From a virus: 43,688 nucleotides of DNA. Shown here in pieces: positions 30,498-38,790 of the stretch. The stretch lies in the IMG/VR virus record IMGVR_UViG_3300020442_001756, positions 1 through 43,688 of that record; one strand, given 5' to 3'. A program made the translations under genes and the position numbers. The first letter of the stretch is position 1. The number at the start of each line of letters is the position of its first letter. The notes beneath the pieces were generated by a model. That model saw only the letters and a list, made by a program, of their open reading frames with translations. It was not told the DNA's origin and did not search any database.

Positions 30498-31111
30498 AAT
30501 CGTAAGTTATCGATATCATTCCCAAATACTCCTTTAATAAAATAATTAAATGCCACTGAGTATCGTGGTAGATTTGTATTACACTTACTCACACTGTGCG
30601 GTAGATGTGATGGAAATAATATAACCATGCCCTCTTCGGGTTGAATACTTACCTCTCTCATATTATAGATGTTTGATTCACTTAAATCAGGATTAACAGT
30701 CTGAGTGATGTAAGTAGGTGACATTGCAGGCACATTAAATCTAAACTCTCCTGATTCGGGTGGTGTCTTAATGTATAGACATCCACTAAACATAGAGTTA
30801 ACGTGTGAGTGCTGAGCAGCAGAATCTCCCTCGCGATGGTAGTTGACCCACGAGGATTGATGTTGAATATAATGCCTTTGTCTAGCAATTCCGAGCACAT
30901 CGTGGACATATCTGTCCATCTCATTGTCAACTATCGCCATAGTTTCAGGCGATGATGTTAACCATTGAGTGTCAAGTGACATACTTCCATTATTAATATA
31001 TTCACTCTCTATGTGCTCAACATCGGTGTTGCTAACGTCACTAATAATAGTTTCAGTCAACTCCACCATGTTAATATAAACAGGTTGAGAAAACAAAGGC
31101 AAAACTTCCAT
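30494..31111 (-). CDS. 2OG-Fe(II) oxygenase-like protein (HxH type)
   Basis: 205 residues of the 2OG-FeII_Oxy_5 pattern: N-terminal LPLFSQPVY, AAQHSHVNSMFSGCLYI with H101-S-H103, then GMVILFPSHLPHSV with H172 and R183 (LPRYSVAFNYF). The first metal segment reads HxH rather than HxD. Substrate unknown. The stop is shared with the next start (ATGA). It lies at the downstream end of the six-gene oxygenase run. Confidence 0.78.
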   Translation of the reverse strand: MEVLPLFSQPVYINMVELTETIISDVSNTDVEHIESEYINNGSMSLDTQWLTSSPETMAIVDNEMDRYVHDVLGIARQRHYIQHQSSWVNYHREGDSAAQHSHVNSMFSGCLYIKTPPESGEFRFNVPAMSPTYITQTVNPDLSESNIYNMREVSIQPEEGMVILFPSHLPHSVSKCNTNLPRYSVAFNYFIKGVFGNDIDNLRL

Positions 31112-31113
31112 AT

Positions 31114-31275
31114 CTATCGCAAATTAAGTTTGTCAGCAATGTCGTGAATGAGAGTTTTTTGCCCTTCGGTTAAGTCACCATGCTTATTATAATTTTCCTT
31201 TTGATAAAGGAAGATCGCTCTTCTTACTAAGTTTTTCTCCTCGCGATTGAGAAGTGCAGACTTGAGTGAGTACAT
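31114..31275 (-). CDS. Small basic helical protein (53 aa)
   Basis: MYSLKSALLNREEKNLVRRA..., ending LIHDIADKLNLR. A GGAGG ribosome site eight bases before ATG 31275 fixes the start; the longer frame from 31338 would overlap the upstream oxygenase. It lies between two oxygenase genes with gaps of 28 and 2 bases. Function unknown. Confidence 0.6.
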   Translation of the reverse strand: MYSLKSALLNREEKNLVRRAIFLYQKENYNKHGDLTEGQKTLIHDIADKLNLR

Positions 31276-31303
31276 TGGTTGGTCCTCCGTGGAAGCGCCA
31301 CTA

Positions 31304-32029
31304 CTATTTAACAATATCGTGCCTCCGAGGTTTGTCAAGGGTCTTCATAATGTTTTTAACTGTTACGGGGTCGAATCCTGCTACACCCGTGTTTTGGATA
31401 GGTGGGACGTTATTAATCTCATGCTCTGTGAATAATGACTGTCTCACATCAGGGTCCATGTATTTGTATGCAAGGATATACCTATTATACATGAATTTTG
31501 GTGTGGGTGTGCGTCCTGTGTGGGGAATACGACCATCAAATATCACCACTCTGCCAGGTCTTGGTGCTACTAGGTGCACTGCGTCTAGATTGTGGTCAAA
31601 GAATACTGTTTCACCACCCCACTCTGGATGCCACACATCATTAAGATATACTAATACAGTTTTGTTGGATTCAACATGATGTGGTGAGTCAACATGAATA
31701 CCAGGTGAATTGCCATGTCTCAATACATTTACATATGATGAGTATAAATGGGCACGAGGGGGCATATTTGGGCAAACTGCTTCCAAATATGTGAGCACAT
31801 CTAAGTATAGACTGTTATCACTACCATCAATGCCTGCATTCTGAAAGAATGTTGGGTCATCAACAGGTGTAAAGTTATAGAATTGATGAGTCCAATACAT
31901 GCCACCCAAATCTACATTAGGTTGGTCAGGTGTTGGTGGTGCATCAGTCCTACTAAACTGATATGGTAGACACACAAATTCCTGAAACAATTCAGGTTTC
32001 ATTAGACGTGTATCAAAAACTTCTATCAT
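31304..32029 (-). CDS. 2OG-Fe(II) oxygenase (HxD...H, prolyl-4-hydroxylase-like)
   Basis: 241 residues with a clear double-stranded beta helix: GIHVDSPHH with H112 and D114, VYLNDVWHPEWGGETVFFD, then PGRVVIFDGRIPHTGR with H170 and R183. This is the P4Hc-type arrangement, typical of hydroxylases acting on protein Pro/Asn/Lys or small amino acids. It overlaps the preceding gene by 17 bases. Its C-terminal 50 residues extend beyond the core. Substrate unknown. Confidence 0.85.
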   Translation of the reverse strand: MIEVFDTRLMKPELFQEFVCLPYQFSRTDAPPTPDQPNVDLGGMYWTHQFYNFTPVDDPTFFQNAGIDGSDNSLYLDVLTYLEAVCPNMPPRAHLYSSYVNVLRHGNSPGIHVDSPHHVESNKTVLVYLNDVWHPEWGGETVFFDHNLDAVHLVAPRPGRVVIFDGRIPHTGRTPTPKFMYNRYILAYKYMDPDVRQSLFTEHEINNVPPIQNTGVAGFDPVTVKNIMKTLDKPRRHDIVK

Positions 32030-32633
32030 TAATCCAATTACCCATGACGTTTAGTGACATAACATATCTATTCTCTATTGATTTACTCTTTTCAGTTTTA
32101 TGTGTCAACCAACCTGGAAAGAATAAAACATCATTAGTCTCTACCTGAATAGGGACATAATCCATTTCTTTATCCCAATAGTAATAGTCTAGAGGTTCTC
32201 CCTTCTTATATGATAGTAGGGGATTTTGCACCAATAGTCTACCACTATTTTCAGGCACTTGCAAGTATGCCGCCACTGCCACAGTCACACCTTGATGGTG
32301 ATGTGATTGTGTGAATGCGTGCTCTGGATGTATATTAATCCATGAATCTGCTAGGTATTTCTCCATGGGTTTACAATTCCATGTTGCCCACACCTCTTCA
32401 ATCTTAGGATACATCCACTCTAAGAATGGTTTTAACTCATCCCATGAGTGTGGTGGGTGTTGTTGATTCATCACCACTGTGGTAACACCACCACTCTCAG
32501 GTGTGCTCAGATTTTCATTATTAATCTTATCCTCTGCCATTTTAAGATACTCATCCACCTTCCATTTGAATGAGTCAAACTTAAAATCATACTTGTCTTT
32601 GAATATAATAGGAAATGGATTAACTGAGCGCAC
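32013..32633 (-). CDS. 2OG-Fe(II) oxygenase-like protein (HHH type)
   Basis: 206 residues from GTG 32633, chosen because AGAGG lies eight bases upstream and because SVNPFPIIF then forms the usual family N-terminus. The first metal segment is QSHHHQGVTVAVAAYL (H111-H113), followed by VLFFPGWLTHKT with H178 and R189. The HxD carboxylate is missing. It overlaps the cupin gene upstream by 14 bases. Confidence 0.75.
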   Translation of the reverse strand: MRSVNPFPIIFKDKYDFKFDSFKWKVDEYLKMAEDKINNENLSTPESGGVTTVVMNQQHPPHSWDELKPFLEWMYPKIEEVWATWNCKPMEKYLADSWINIHPEHAFTQSHHHQGVTVAVAAYLQVPENSGRLLVQNPLLSYKKGEPLDYYYWDKEMDYVPIQVETNDVLFFPGWLTHKTEKSKSIENRYVMSLNVMGNWINDRSF

Positions 32634-33300
32634 GGTTAAACCTCTCTTCACCTTTACAGTGCTCTACATACATTCTGGCAATCATGGGCACACTGAGTGA
32701 TAACCTCTTGCCTTTTGGTTTAGCACAATGATACTGACGTGCAGGGATGTATAACATATCACCTGGTTTTAGCATCACATTAATTGCAACATCCAAATGC
32801 TCTTCATTACTAATCAATAGATTAGTTGTTTGTGGCACCATGTATGATGCTCTATTTTTATATACTGTCCACTCTGTCTCTCCCTCAACTTGAATAATAA
32901 AATTCATTGCAAGGTCTTCGTGTATATTAAATGACCCATGTCCCTTAATACCACAATATACATGCATTGCTGCATGTATTGCTGGAAACTGTCTTTCAAT
33001 CTCGTCTAGTATTTTCTGCTTGCCATCCATGTGCTCAAAATTATTAATGATGAGACCACATCCATCATTAAATGCATCAAAGCAGTCAGTCTTAGATTTA
33101 TGCCTTGGTCCCCATACAAATTGATATTCAGGCACGGGCACCTTCTGTCCATCCCGTAGAAATTCTAGGTCATAAAATTGTGGGTTATTCAGACAATACT
33201 CAACCTCTGCCCACGTTACATATTGCTCTGGGTTTTCAATAGCACCTTCAAAGTGCTGTGGTTTATCATCAAGTACCCAGTTTTTCTCTAAGAACATCAT
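32620..33300 (-). CDS. JmjC/Cupin_4-like oxygenase
   Basis: 226 residues resembling the JmjC-type ribosomal oxygenase family: FNIHEDLAMNFIIQVEG with H127 and E128/D129, then EWTVYKN, LKPGDMLYIPARQYHCA with H191, and RLSLSVPM. Such enzymes hydroxylate Arg or His in ribosomal proteins or act on other proteins. It is shorter than cellular members (which are about 370-400 residues), lacking the C-terminal dimerisation and winged-helix parts. Overlaps with both neighbours (32 and 14 bases) indicate operon coupling. Confidence 0.78.
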   Translation of the reverse strand: MMFLEKNWVLDDKPQHFEGAIENPEQYVTWAEVEYCLNNPQFYDLEFLRDGQKVPVPEYQFVWGPRHKSKTDCFDAFNDGCGLIINNFEHMDGKQKILDEIERQFPAIHAAMHVYCGIKGHGSFNIHEDLAMNFIIQVEGETEWTVYKNRASYMVPQTTNLLISNEEHLDVAINVMLKPGDMLYIPARQYHCAKPKGKRLSLSVPMIARMYVEHCKGEERFNRALS

Positions 33301-33910
33301 GATTAGCAGTGAAATTAAGATTAAGTATCACACGAAATGGGTCACGTGTAGGATTACTAGATGCATGGAATTGATGACCATCAAATACAAATAGTTTATT
33401 TGCTTCAGGTGTTACTCTGTGACACTCTGTGTATTTTTGAGTTTTTGCAAGTCCCCATCTGTCATCGACTGTGCCATAGTTAGGGTCATCGTATTCATTA
33501 AAGAATACAGTATCGCCTGAGCAGTCATGAAGATAGAATAATGCGGCGTAGTGGTCGTCTTCATGGTCAGTGTGTGGTAGGTTTGGAATATCCTTACCAT
33601 TATTTAACTGCAATGCCAATCTAATACGAAAGAATTGGATGTCACCCAACTCATCACATATATTATCTAGCAGTGGTTTGAATAATGGTAGAAAATGAGA
33701 TTCTACACCATCACCATCTAATAGTAAATGAGTAAAACCGACCGTCCTTTTCTCATTTCTAATACCCATTGCTTTATCTACTGCATCAACAGGATATGAT
33801 ATATCTTCAGACAAGAAAAACCACGGGAAACCAGTTTGTCCCGTGGTCAAGTTATACAGTCTAGAGAGATAGTTTTGTCCTATTAGGTTGGTTAGTTGGG
33901 TATATCTCAT
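33269..33910 (-). CDS. 2OG-Fe(II) oxygenase (HxD...H)
   Basis: 213 residues with a complete triad H113-T-D115 (NLPHTDHEDDHYAALFYL), H182 (FDGHQFHASSNPT) and R193 (PFRVILNLNF). The layout is common in cyanophage oxygenases annotated as prolyl-hydroxylase-like. It overlaps the upstream oxygenase by 50 bases, the longest overlap in the run, so the real start may be further in. Substrate unknown. Confidence 0.83.
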   Translation of the reverse strand: MRYTQLTNLIGQNYLSRLYNLTTGQTGFPWFFLSEDISYPVDAVDKAMGIRNEKRTVGFTHLLLDGDGVESHFLPLFKPLLDNICDELGDIQFFRIRLALQLNNGKDIPNLPHTDHEDDHYAALFYLHDCSGDTVFFNEYDDPNYGTVDDRWGLAKTQKYTECHRVTPEANKLFVFDGHQFHASSNPTRDPFRVILNLNFTANHDVLREKLGT

Positions 33911-34526
33911 GATAATAATTACTAAATGCTGTTACATTAAATGATATAGAGATTCTATCACCATCAGATGCACTCTGATTCACACGGTGTGGTAGATGTG
34001 CAGGGAATATAATCAGTTTATCTTCCTCTGGATACATATCATATTCATCAGCAATAACTTCATTCCATCTATCAAAGTTATCACTACATCCCCAAAACTC
34101 ACGTAAGTGTTGCTCTTTAGGGTCACGTTGAAATGTAATATCACCACTACAACAATTAGGTAGTGAGAGATAATATACACCAGACAATACAGCACCAGGA
34201 TGTGTATGGATTACATTATAATCACCACGCTTGTTGATATTAATCCACAAGTTAGTCATCCTTAATGTATACTCTTGAAACCCCATGTCATCAGCAGCAC
34301 CATAACACCATCGCATGATAATATCATACAGTGGTTTGAATGCATTTTGTTTGAGCACTTCGGGTCTAAAGTCCCATGATTGCCACCCACCTAGATTAGA
34401 TGATTTCCTACCGTCTGGGTCTTCTGCCTTAACATGATGGCAAAATTCAATCATCTTATCTCTATCAGTCACCCCACAGTTGTCAATGGTCCAGACAGGT
34501 GTGGGAAACAAATCCTTTCGCTTCAT
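33861..34526 (-). CDS. 2OG-Fe(II) oxygenase-like protein (HxH/HPG type)
   Basis: 221 residues of the 2OG-FeII_Oxy_5 pattern: LFPTPVWTI, YNVIHTHPGAVLSGVYYLSLP with H107 and H109, then KLIIFPAHLPHRV with H180 and R191 (DRISISFNV). The position of the acidic ligand is occupied by His or Gly. It starts with an ATGA overlap with the 128-residue gene. First of the run of oxygenases downstream of the halogenases. Confidence 0.8.
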   Translation of the reverse strand: MKRKDLFPTPVWTIDNCGVTDRDKMIEFCHHVKAEDPDGRKSSNLGGWQSWDFRPEVLKQNAFKPLYDIIMRWCYGAADDMGFQEYTLRMTNLWININKRGDYNVIHTHPGAVLSGVYYLSLPNCCSGDITFQRDPKEQHLREFWGCSDNFDRWNEVIADEYDMYPEEDKLIIFPAHLPHRVNQSASDGDRISISFNVTAFSNYYHEIYPTNQPNRTKLSL

Positions 34527-34909
34527 TCCTCATCAAATACGAATTCTCTGTCAGTTACATTAGGGTCAACATGCTTTTTATACAGTGCAAGTGCTTCGAT
34601 TGCTCCTGATAGTTTGTTGAGTTGGTCTTTCTTCTGCTGCAATTCTTCTAGACTAATCTTAGTGATAGTAGAGGTATAATGCATGTTGTCAAGTGCTTCA
34701 CTCAACTTCTTATACTCTTCTAGAGTATCATGATGTTGCTGCAGGAAATTCATGACCAGTTGGTCAAAGGAAATGAGTCCTTCAATAGGACTGGCATTTT
34801 CAATCTTTTCTGCCTCTGTAGGCACATTGGCACGCTCTACCAAATTAACTTCAGTAACAGTTTGACCAGGACCTGCACCTACGCCAGGATTTTCAACGAT
34901 TTCAGACAT
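34523..34909 (-). CDS. Coiled-coil hypothetical protein (128 aa)
   Basis: 128 residues: a Gly/Pro/Glu-rich flexible N-terminus (ENPGVGAGPGQTVTEV), then two long helices (LVMNFLQQHHDTLEEYKKLS and KISLEELQQKKDQLNKLSGA) and an acidic end. Probably oligomeric. It abuts the 282-residue gene and overlaps the first oxygenase. It could be a scaffold or partner for the enzymes, but that is inference. Confidence 0.6.
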   Translation of the reverse strand: MSEIVENPGVGAGPGQTVTEVNLVERANVPTEAEKIENASPIEGLISFDQLVMNFLQQHHDTLEEYKKLSEALDNMHYTSTITKISLEELQQKKDQLNKLSGAIEALALYKKHVDPNVTDREFVFDEE

Positions 34910-35758
34910 TTAATTAAACCTCTCGATGTTTTTATTTAGTTTGAGAATTTCCTCTTGAGTTTTAATTCTCTCAGATAATGTAGTCGTCTCAGTAAAATTC
35001 TTACGACGATTATACTCCATGATTGCATTGTTATCAAGGTCATGTTGATTTGCATTCTCAATCACAACTTCAATATCTTTGCTCCGTAAGTAATCACGGT
35101 GGACTGGTATCCACTGGACCAGTGGTGTGCCTGCCTTCACAAGATATGCACCCTCTTCTAACTTCTGCCAAAAGAGTTGCACATTAATCTCATAAGAATA
35201 TGATGGGTCAACAATACCATTTGGCACTGTGAATCTATCTTCATCCCAATATGCAATGGGTTGTTGAATGAATACAATATCCTTATGTGCCTGCACACGC
35301 CATGGCAATTCCAGTTTGATTGTGTAATCAAGTACTGGTTTACTTTGGTCCATCAAATGACGCATACCCTCAGTCTGCTCAGGGATGTGTGCCTTAATAT
35401 ATCTATTACCATAGAATACAGTATTAGCACACCACTCAAAGTTAACACCCTCACCATCCATGTTGATAATAAAATCAGCAGGTGCTGGAATAATATAACC
35501 AGAGTCCATGATAGCATGTAATGCTGGGCAAGTTACGGCATGATTCCATAACTCTGGGACTGATTCATCAGGACGCATTGTCCTCTTCCATAGATTTTGT
35601 GCACGTAACCATGGACATCTACGCTCTTCAACTCTCTGCTGTTTGAGTGCATCAGTCCTCCACTTCCTGTGTAGTTTACGTGCAGGAAATATGGGATGTA
35701 GTTGTGCAACTCCCTCATCAAGAGCAGCAAAGCGGATCCACTTCTTTCGCTTAAACAT
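34910..35758 (-). CDS. Unrecognised protein linked to halogenases (282 aa)
   Basis: 282 residues from ATG 35758: a basic N-terminus with Arg-rich helices (KLHRKWRTDALKQQRVEERR), then beta-rich segments including CPALHAIMDSGYIIPAPADF and EGAYLVKAGTPLVQWIPVHR, and a charged helical C-terminus. The core pattern resembles DUF6065-type proteins, a weak resemblance I cannot confirm. No catalytic motif is evident. The start overlaps the halogenase stop by eight bases; an alternative ATG at 35782 is inside the halogenase. It could supply a substrate carrier or reductase function, both unproven. Confidence 0.6.
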   Translation of the reverse strand: MFKRKKWIRFAALDEGVAQLHPIFPARKLHRKWRTDALKQQRVEERRCPWLRAQNLWKRTMRPDESVPELWNHAVTCPALHAIMDSGYIIPAPADFIINMDGEGVNFEWCANTVFYGNRYIKAHIPEQTEGMRHLMDQSKPVLDYTIKLELPWRVQAHKDIVFIQQPIAYWDEDRFTVPNGIVDPSYSYEINVQLFWQKLEEGAYLVKAGTPLVQWIPVHRDYLRSKDIEVVIENANQHDLDNNAIMEYNRRKNFTETTTLSERIKTQEEILKLNKNIERFN

Positions 35759-37349
35759 AGATATTCTTTTTAAGATACTCATAGTGTGTTAGTTGTCTTT
35801 CAGTCCACTCTTCAATACCAACACGGTCACGTTGATATTCATCATGCATGTCACTGACATTGTAGTCACCTTGATGGAATCCTGCTTCTTTCTTTTCATT
35901 AAATGCTGATGGACCAAAGGGTCGATACCCTAAACCAGCAGCAATGTAGATGGTGCCAGCATTCTCATCATGTAGTTTAGCGAATGTATTTTCTGCACTC
36001 TGCATCAAATCCAAAGCACCAGACAACTCCTCACATGTAGGAATTGCTTTGTCGTCTACCATCTTACCATAAGAAATAGATTCTGTCACGTCTCTCCAGT
36101 ATTGATTGTCCTCACGTGATGACAGTGTGTAGTGCAAACTGACGAAGTTTGCCATCGCTTCAATCATATTATTACACTGTCTGTTGAATGAATCTCTATC
36201 AAACTGTGTGGTGATATTATTACGACGCTCCAACACATCCACGAGATACAATACATTCTCATGTGTAGTCATGAGACCAGTTGATTCTAGTGGTTCTACA
36301 AATCCATATGATAGACCAATACCAACTACATTCTTAACCCATGCTTCTTTGTGCTTTCCATGTTTGATATTAATCTTCTTCATTTCAGCATTCTCTGCAC
36401 ATTTCGGGCAAAAACGGGCACTTAGATACTTTCTAAATTCTACCTCTGCCTCACACTCATTGATATAGTCAGAGGAATATACATATCCCGTGCCAATTCT
36501 ATTCCACAACGGGATATTCCACACCCATCCATAATCCATTGCCACACAATCTGTGTATGGCTCCATCTCGTTTTCAATATCTCTGTATTCAATCTTAGTT
36601 GCTAGTGCTGTGTCATTGAATAGTTTATGTTTGAATGGAACAAACTCACTACCCATATGCTGCTCAAGTAACAGTGACTTAAAACCTGTGCAGTCAATGT
36701 ATAAGTCAGTAGTGATAACTCCACCTTCAGTAGTCATGATGGACTCAATATATCCATCAGGTTTTTTAATTACATTCTCAATGTTTGCTTTAATATGCAC
36801 CACACCATTAGGTATACAATGGTGGTCACGTAGATATTGTCCAAACAATTCAGCATCAAAATGATATGACACATCTAGCATAGGATTCCAGTCAGTGCCA
36901 GGAATACTATCAGCATACTTAGTCTTTTCTGCCAACCACGTGGACTTATTACTGAAGCGAGCAAACTCTTCAGGTGGATATAAATCAGGATACTTGAGTG
37001 CTAACTCATAGAATCTGATAGGGTTGTCACAGTATGTGTCATTGATATTAAAATTACCAAAGGGATAATGGAATCTCTCACCTTTACCCTCTCTAAAATT
37101 CTTAAATGCAATCGATGTCTTATAAGTTGCGTTGCAATAAGGCATCCACTCTGCATCTTTATTGTGTAGACCTAGACGAATTAAAAACCTATTGAAGTGT
37201 CCGAGTGTAGACTCACCAACACCAACAGGTTTAACATCAGGACTCTCAATGAGAGCAATCTCCATATCTGGGAAACAATGTGACAACATTGCTGCTGTCA
37301 TCCATCCACTACTACCACCACCTACAATACATACTGATTCAATTTTCAT
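35751..37349 (-). CDS. Flavin-dependent tryptophan-type halogenase, copy 2
   Basis: 532 residues with family hallmarks: FAD-binding GGGSSGWM (10-17), VGVGEST (42-48), candidate catalytic Lys77 (ATYKTSIAF, equivalent to PrnA Lys79), the WxWxIP signature GWVWNIP (274-280) and the active-site GFVEPLESTG with Glu355 (PrnA Glu346). A CPKC pair at 314-317 is not a family feature I know. ATG 37349 is chosen because AGAGGA lies upstream; ATG 37373 lies within the previous gene. The enzyme would use FADH2 from a host reductase and a halide to halogenate an aromatic substrate. The related cyanophage halogenase VirX1 (Syn10) is known to iodinate. Confidence 0.9.
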   Translation of the reverse strand: MKIESVCIVGGGSSGWMTAAMLSHCFPDMEIALIESPDVKPVGVGESTLGHFNRFLIRLGLHNKDAEWMPYCNATYKTSIAFKNFREGKGERFHYPFGNFNINDTYCDNPIRFYELALKYPDLYPPEEFARFSNKSTWLAEKTKYADSIPGTDWNPMLDVSYHFDAELFGQYLRDHHCIPNGVVHIKANIENVIKKPDGYIESIMTTEGGVITTDLYIDCTGFKSLLLEQHMGSEFVPFKHKLFNDTALATKIEYRDIENEMEPYTDCVAMDYGWVWNIPLWNRIGTGYVYSSDYINECEAEVEFRKYLSARFCPKCAENAEMKKINIKHGKHKEAWVKNVVGIGLSYGFVEPLESTGLMTTHENVLYLVDVLERRNNITTQFDRDSFNRQCNNMIEAMANFVSLHYTLSSREDNQYWRDVTESISYGKMVDDKAIPTCEELSGALDLMQSAENTFAKLHDENAGTIYIAAGLGYRPFGPSAFNEKKEAGFHQGDYNVSDMHDEYQRDRVGIEEWTERQLTHYEYLKKNIYV

Positions 37350-38775
37350 AGATGGTCCTCTTATAATACTCATATGGTGATGGTAAACTATCTAGGTCCC
37401 ATTCAGGTATCTCTAGATTGTTAGCAGGGGCATCATCGGGCACACCTCCATGGAATTCTATCTCATTCATAGACACATTGTCAAATGGATTCCACCCATG
37501 TCCTGCCATCACTGCCAGTAGACCATCCAACTGACCGAATGTAATACCATCAATAAATGACGATGATGGTGACATAAACAGTCGCTGACATCTTTCAAGT
37601 AATCCAATCTTAGGATATCTAATGTTACTTACTGCTCTCCAATATGGTGAGTCATTACGTTGTGTCAATGAATAGTGCAGTGCAACAAATGATGAGAATG
37701 TGTCAAATGCATCACCTGCCTCACTATTAAATGTGTCTCTCATATACTGAGTGATATGACTTCTATTACCCATTGCTTTAATAAAAAACAATAGGAATGT
37801 ATGCACTGACAATAGACCATTAGATTCTAATGGCTCAATAAAACCAGAGGATAATCCAATAGATACTACCTTACCATTCCATATCTCTTTCTTACGTCCT
37901 GTCTTATATTCTACCAGTCTGAATCCTTCCATGTCTGTCTTCAGATGCGTTGCAAATTCATGCAATGCTTCTTTCTCAGTCTGATATTTACTGGAGAAAT
38001 TATATCCTGTGCCAACTCTACCCCACGTAGGTACACGCCACACCCATCCAGATGATAGTGCTGTGCAGTCAGTAACAGGCACCATTTCATTCTCAATGTG
38101 CACAGTATATTGCTTACGTGTTACCCATGCCCTGTCATTTGGTAGATAGTCACTGTAATCAATCCACTCACTATCATTAAGCATTGACTTAAATCCTGTG
38201 CAGTCAAAGAATAAGTCATACTCCTCATTTAATATACTCTTATCAACTGTCTCTTGGATATGCTCAACACCCCGTGGTATTGCATAGTTATCCCGTAACC
38301 AATTAGCAAACTTAACTGCATCAAAATGGAATCCAGTATGTTTGTCTAACGGGAAATGCTCATCATTTACGGGTATCTTATTAGCATCAGCACATGCTGC
38401 ACCCAAATAATAATCCTTGGCAAACTTATCGTTGCTCCAATTATATTTCTTGGCATTAAAAAACCACGTGTCAGGTGTTGCAAACCCTCTAGGCAATCCA
38501 AAAGGATATTGCCATGGTGTGTCACCTTGTTTGTGGAAGTTATGAAATCTTACTGATAGTTTGTATGTGGCATCACATGCTGCCATCCACTCTTCATCTT
38601 TTAATCCAAGGAAATATAACCACTGTCTAAAAAACTGTGTTGTTGATTCTCCTACACCCACAGTGGGAATGTTAGGACTCTCAAACAGAGTTACTTTCCA
38701 ATCAGGATATGCCTTAATCAAAGTAGAGGCGGTCATCCATCCAGCGGTGCCACCTCCTACAATACAAATTTTCAT
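37339..38775 (-). CDS. Flavin-dependent tryptophan-type halogenase, copy 1
   Basis: 478 residues: GGGTAGWM (7-14), VGVGEST (39-45), candidate Lys72 (ATYKLSVRF), GWVWRVP (243-249; Val instead of the usual Ile), and GFIEPLESNG with Glu317. All core residues are therefore present. It is 54 residues shorter than copy 2, and the two differ strongly in the substrate region, so they are probably old paralogues with different substrates. Its 3' end overlaps copy 2 by 11 bases and contains that gene's ribosome site. No Shine-Dalgarno site is clear at its own start. Halide and substrate are unknown. Confidence 0.9.
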   Translation of the reverse strand: MKICIVGGGTAGWMTASTLIKAYPDWKVTLFESPNIPTVGVGESTTQFFRQWLYFLGLKDEEWMAACDATYKLSVRFHNFHKQGDTPWQYPFGLPRGFATPDTWFFNAKKYNWSNDKFAKDYYLGAACADANKIPVNDEHFPLDKHTGFHFDAVKFANWLRDNYAIPRGVEHIQETVDKSILNEEYDLFFDCTGFKSMLNDSEWIDYSDYLPNDRAWVTRKQYTVHIENEMVPVTDCTALSSGWVWRVPTWGRVGTGYNFSSKYQTEKEALHEFATHLKTDMEGFRLVEYKTGRKKEIWNGKVVSIGLSSGFIEPLESNGLLSVHTFLLFFIKAMGNRSHITQYMRDTFNSEAGDAFDTFSSFVALHYSLTQRNDSPYWRAVSNIRYPKIGLLERCQRLFMSPSSSFIDGITFGQLDGLLAVMAGHGWNPFDNVSMNEIEFHGGVPDDAPANNLEIPEWDLDSLPSPYEYYKRTIYEN

Positions 38776-38790
38776 AATAAAGTTAATACT

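Noticed and set aside
37350-37373. Longer start of halogenase copy 2
   Set aside because: ATG 37373 has no ribosome site and lies inside the upstream gene; AGAGGA precedes ATG 37349 and the protein then starts like copy 1.
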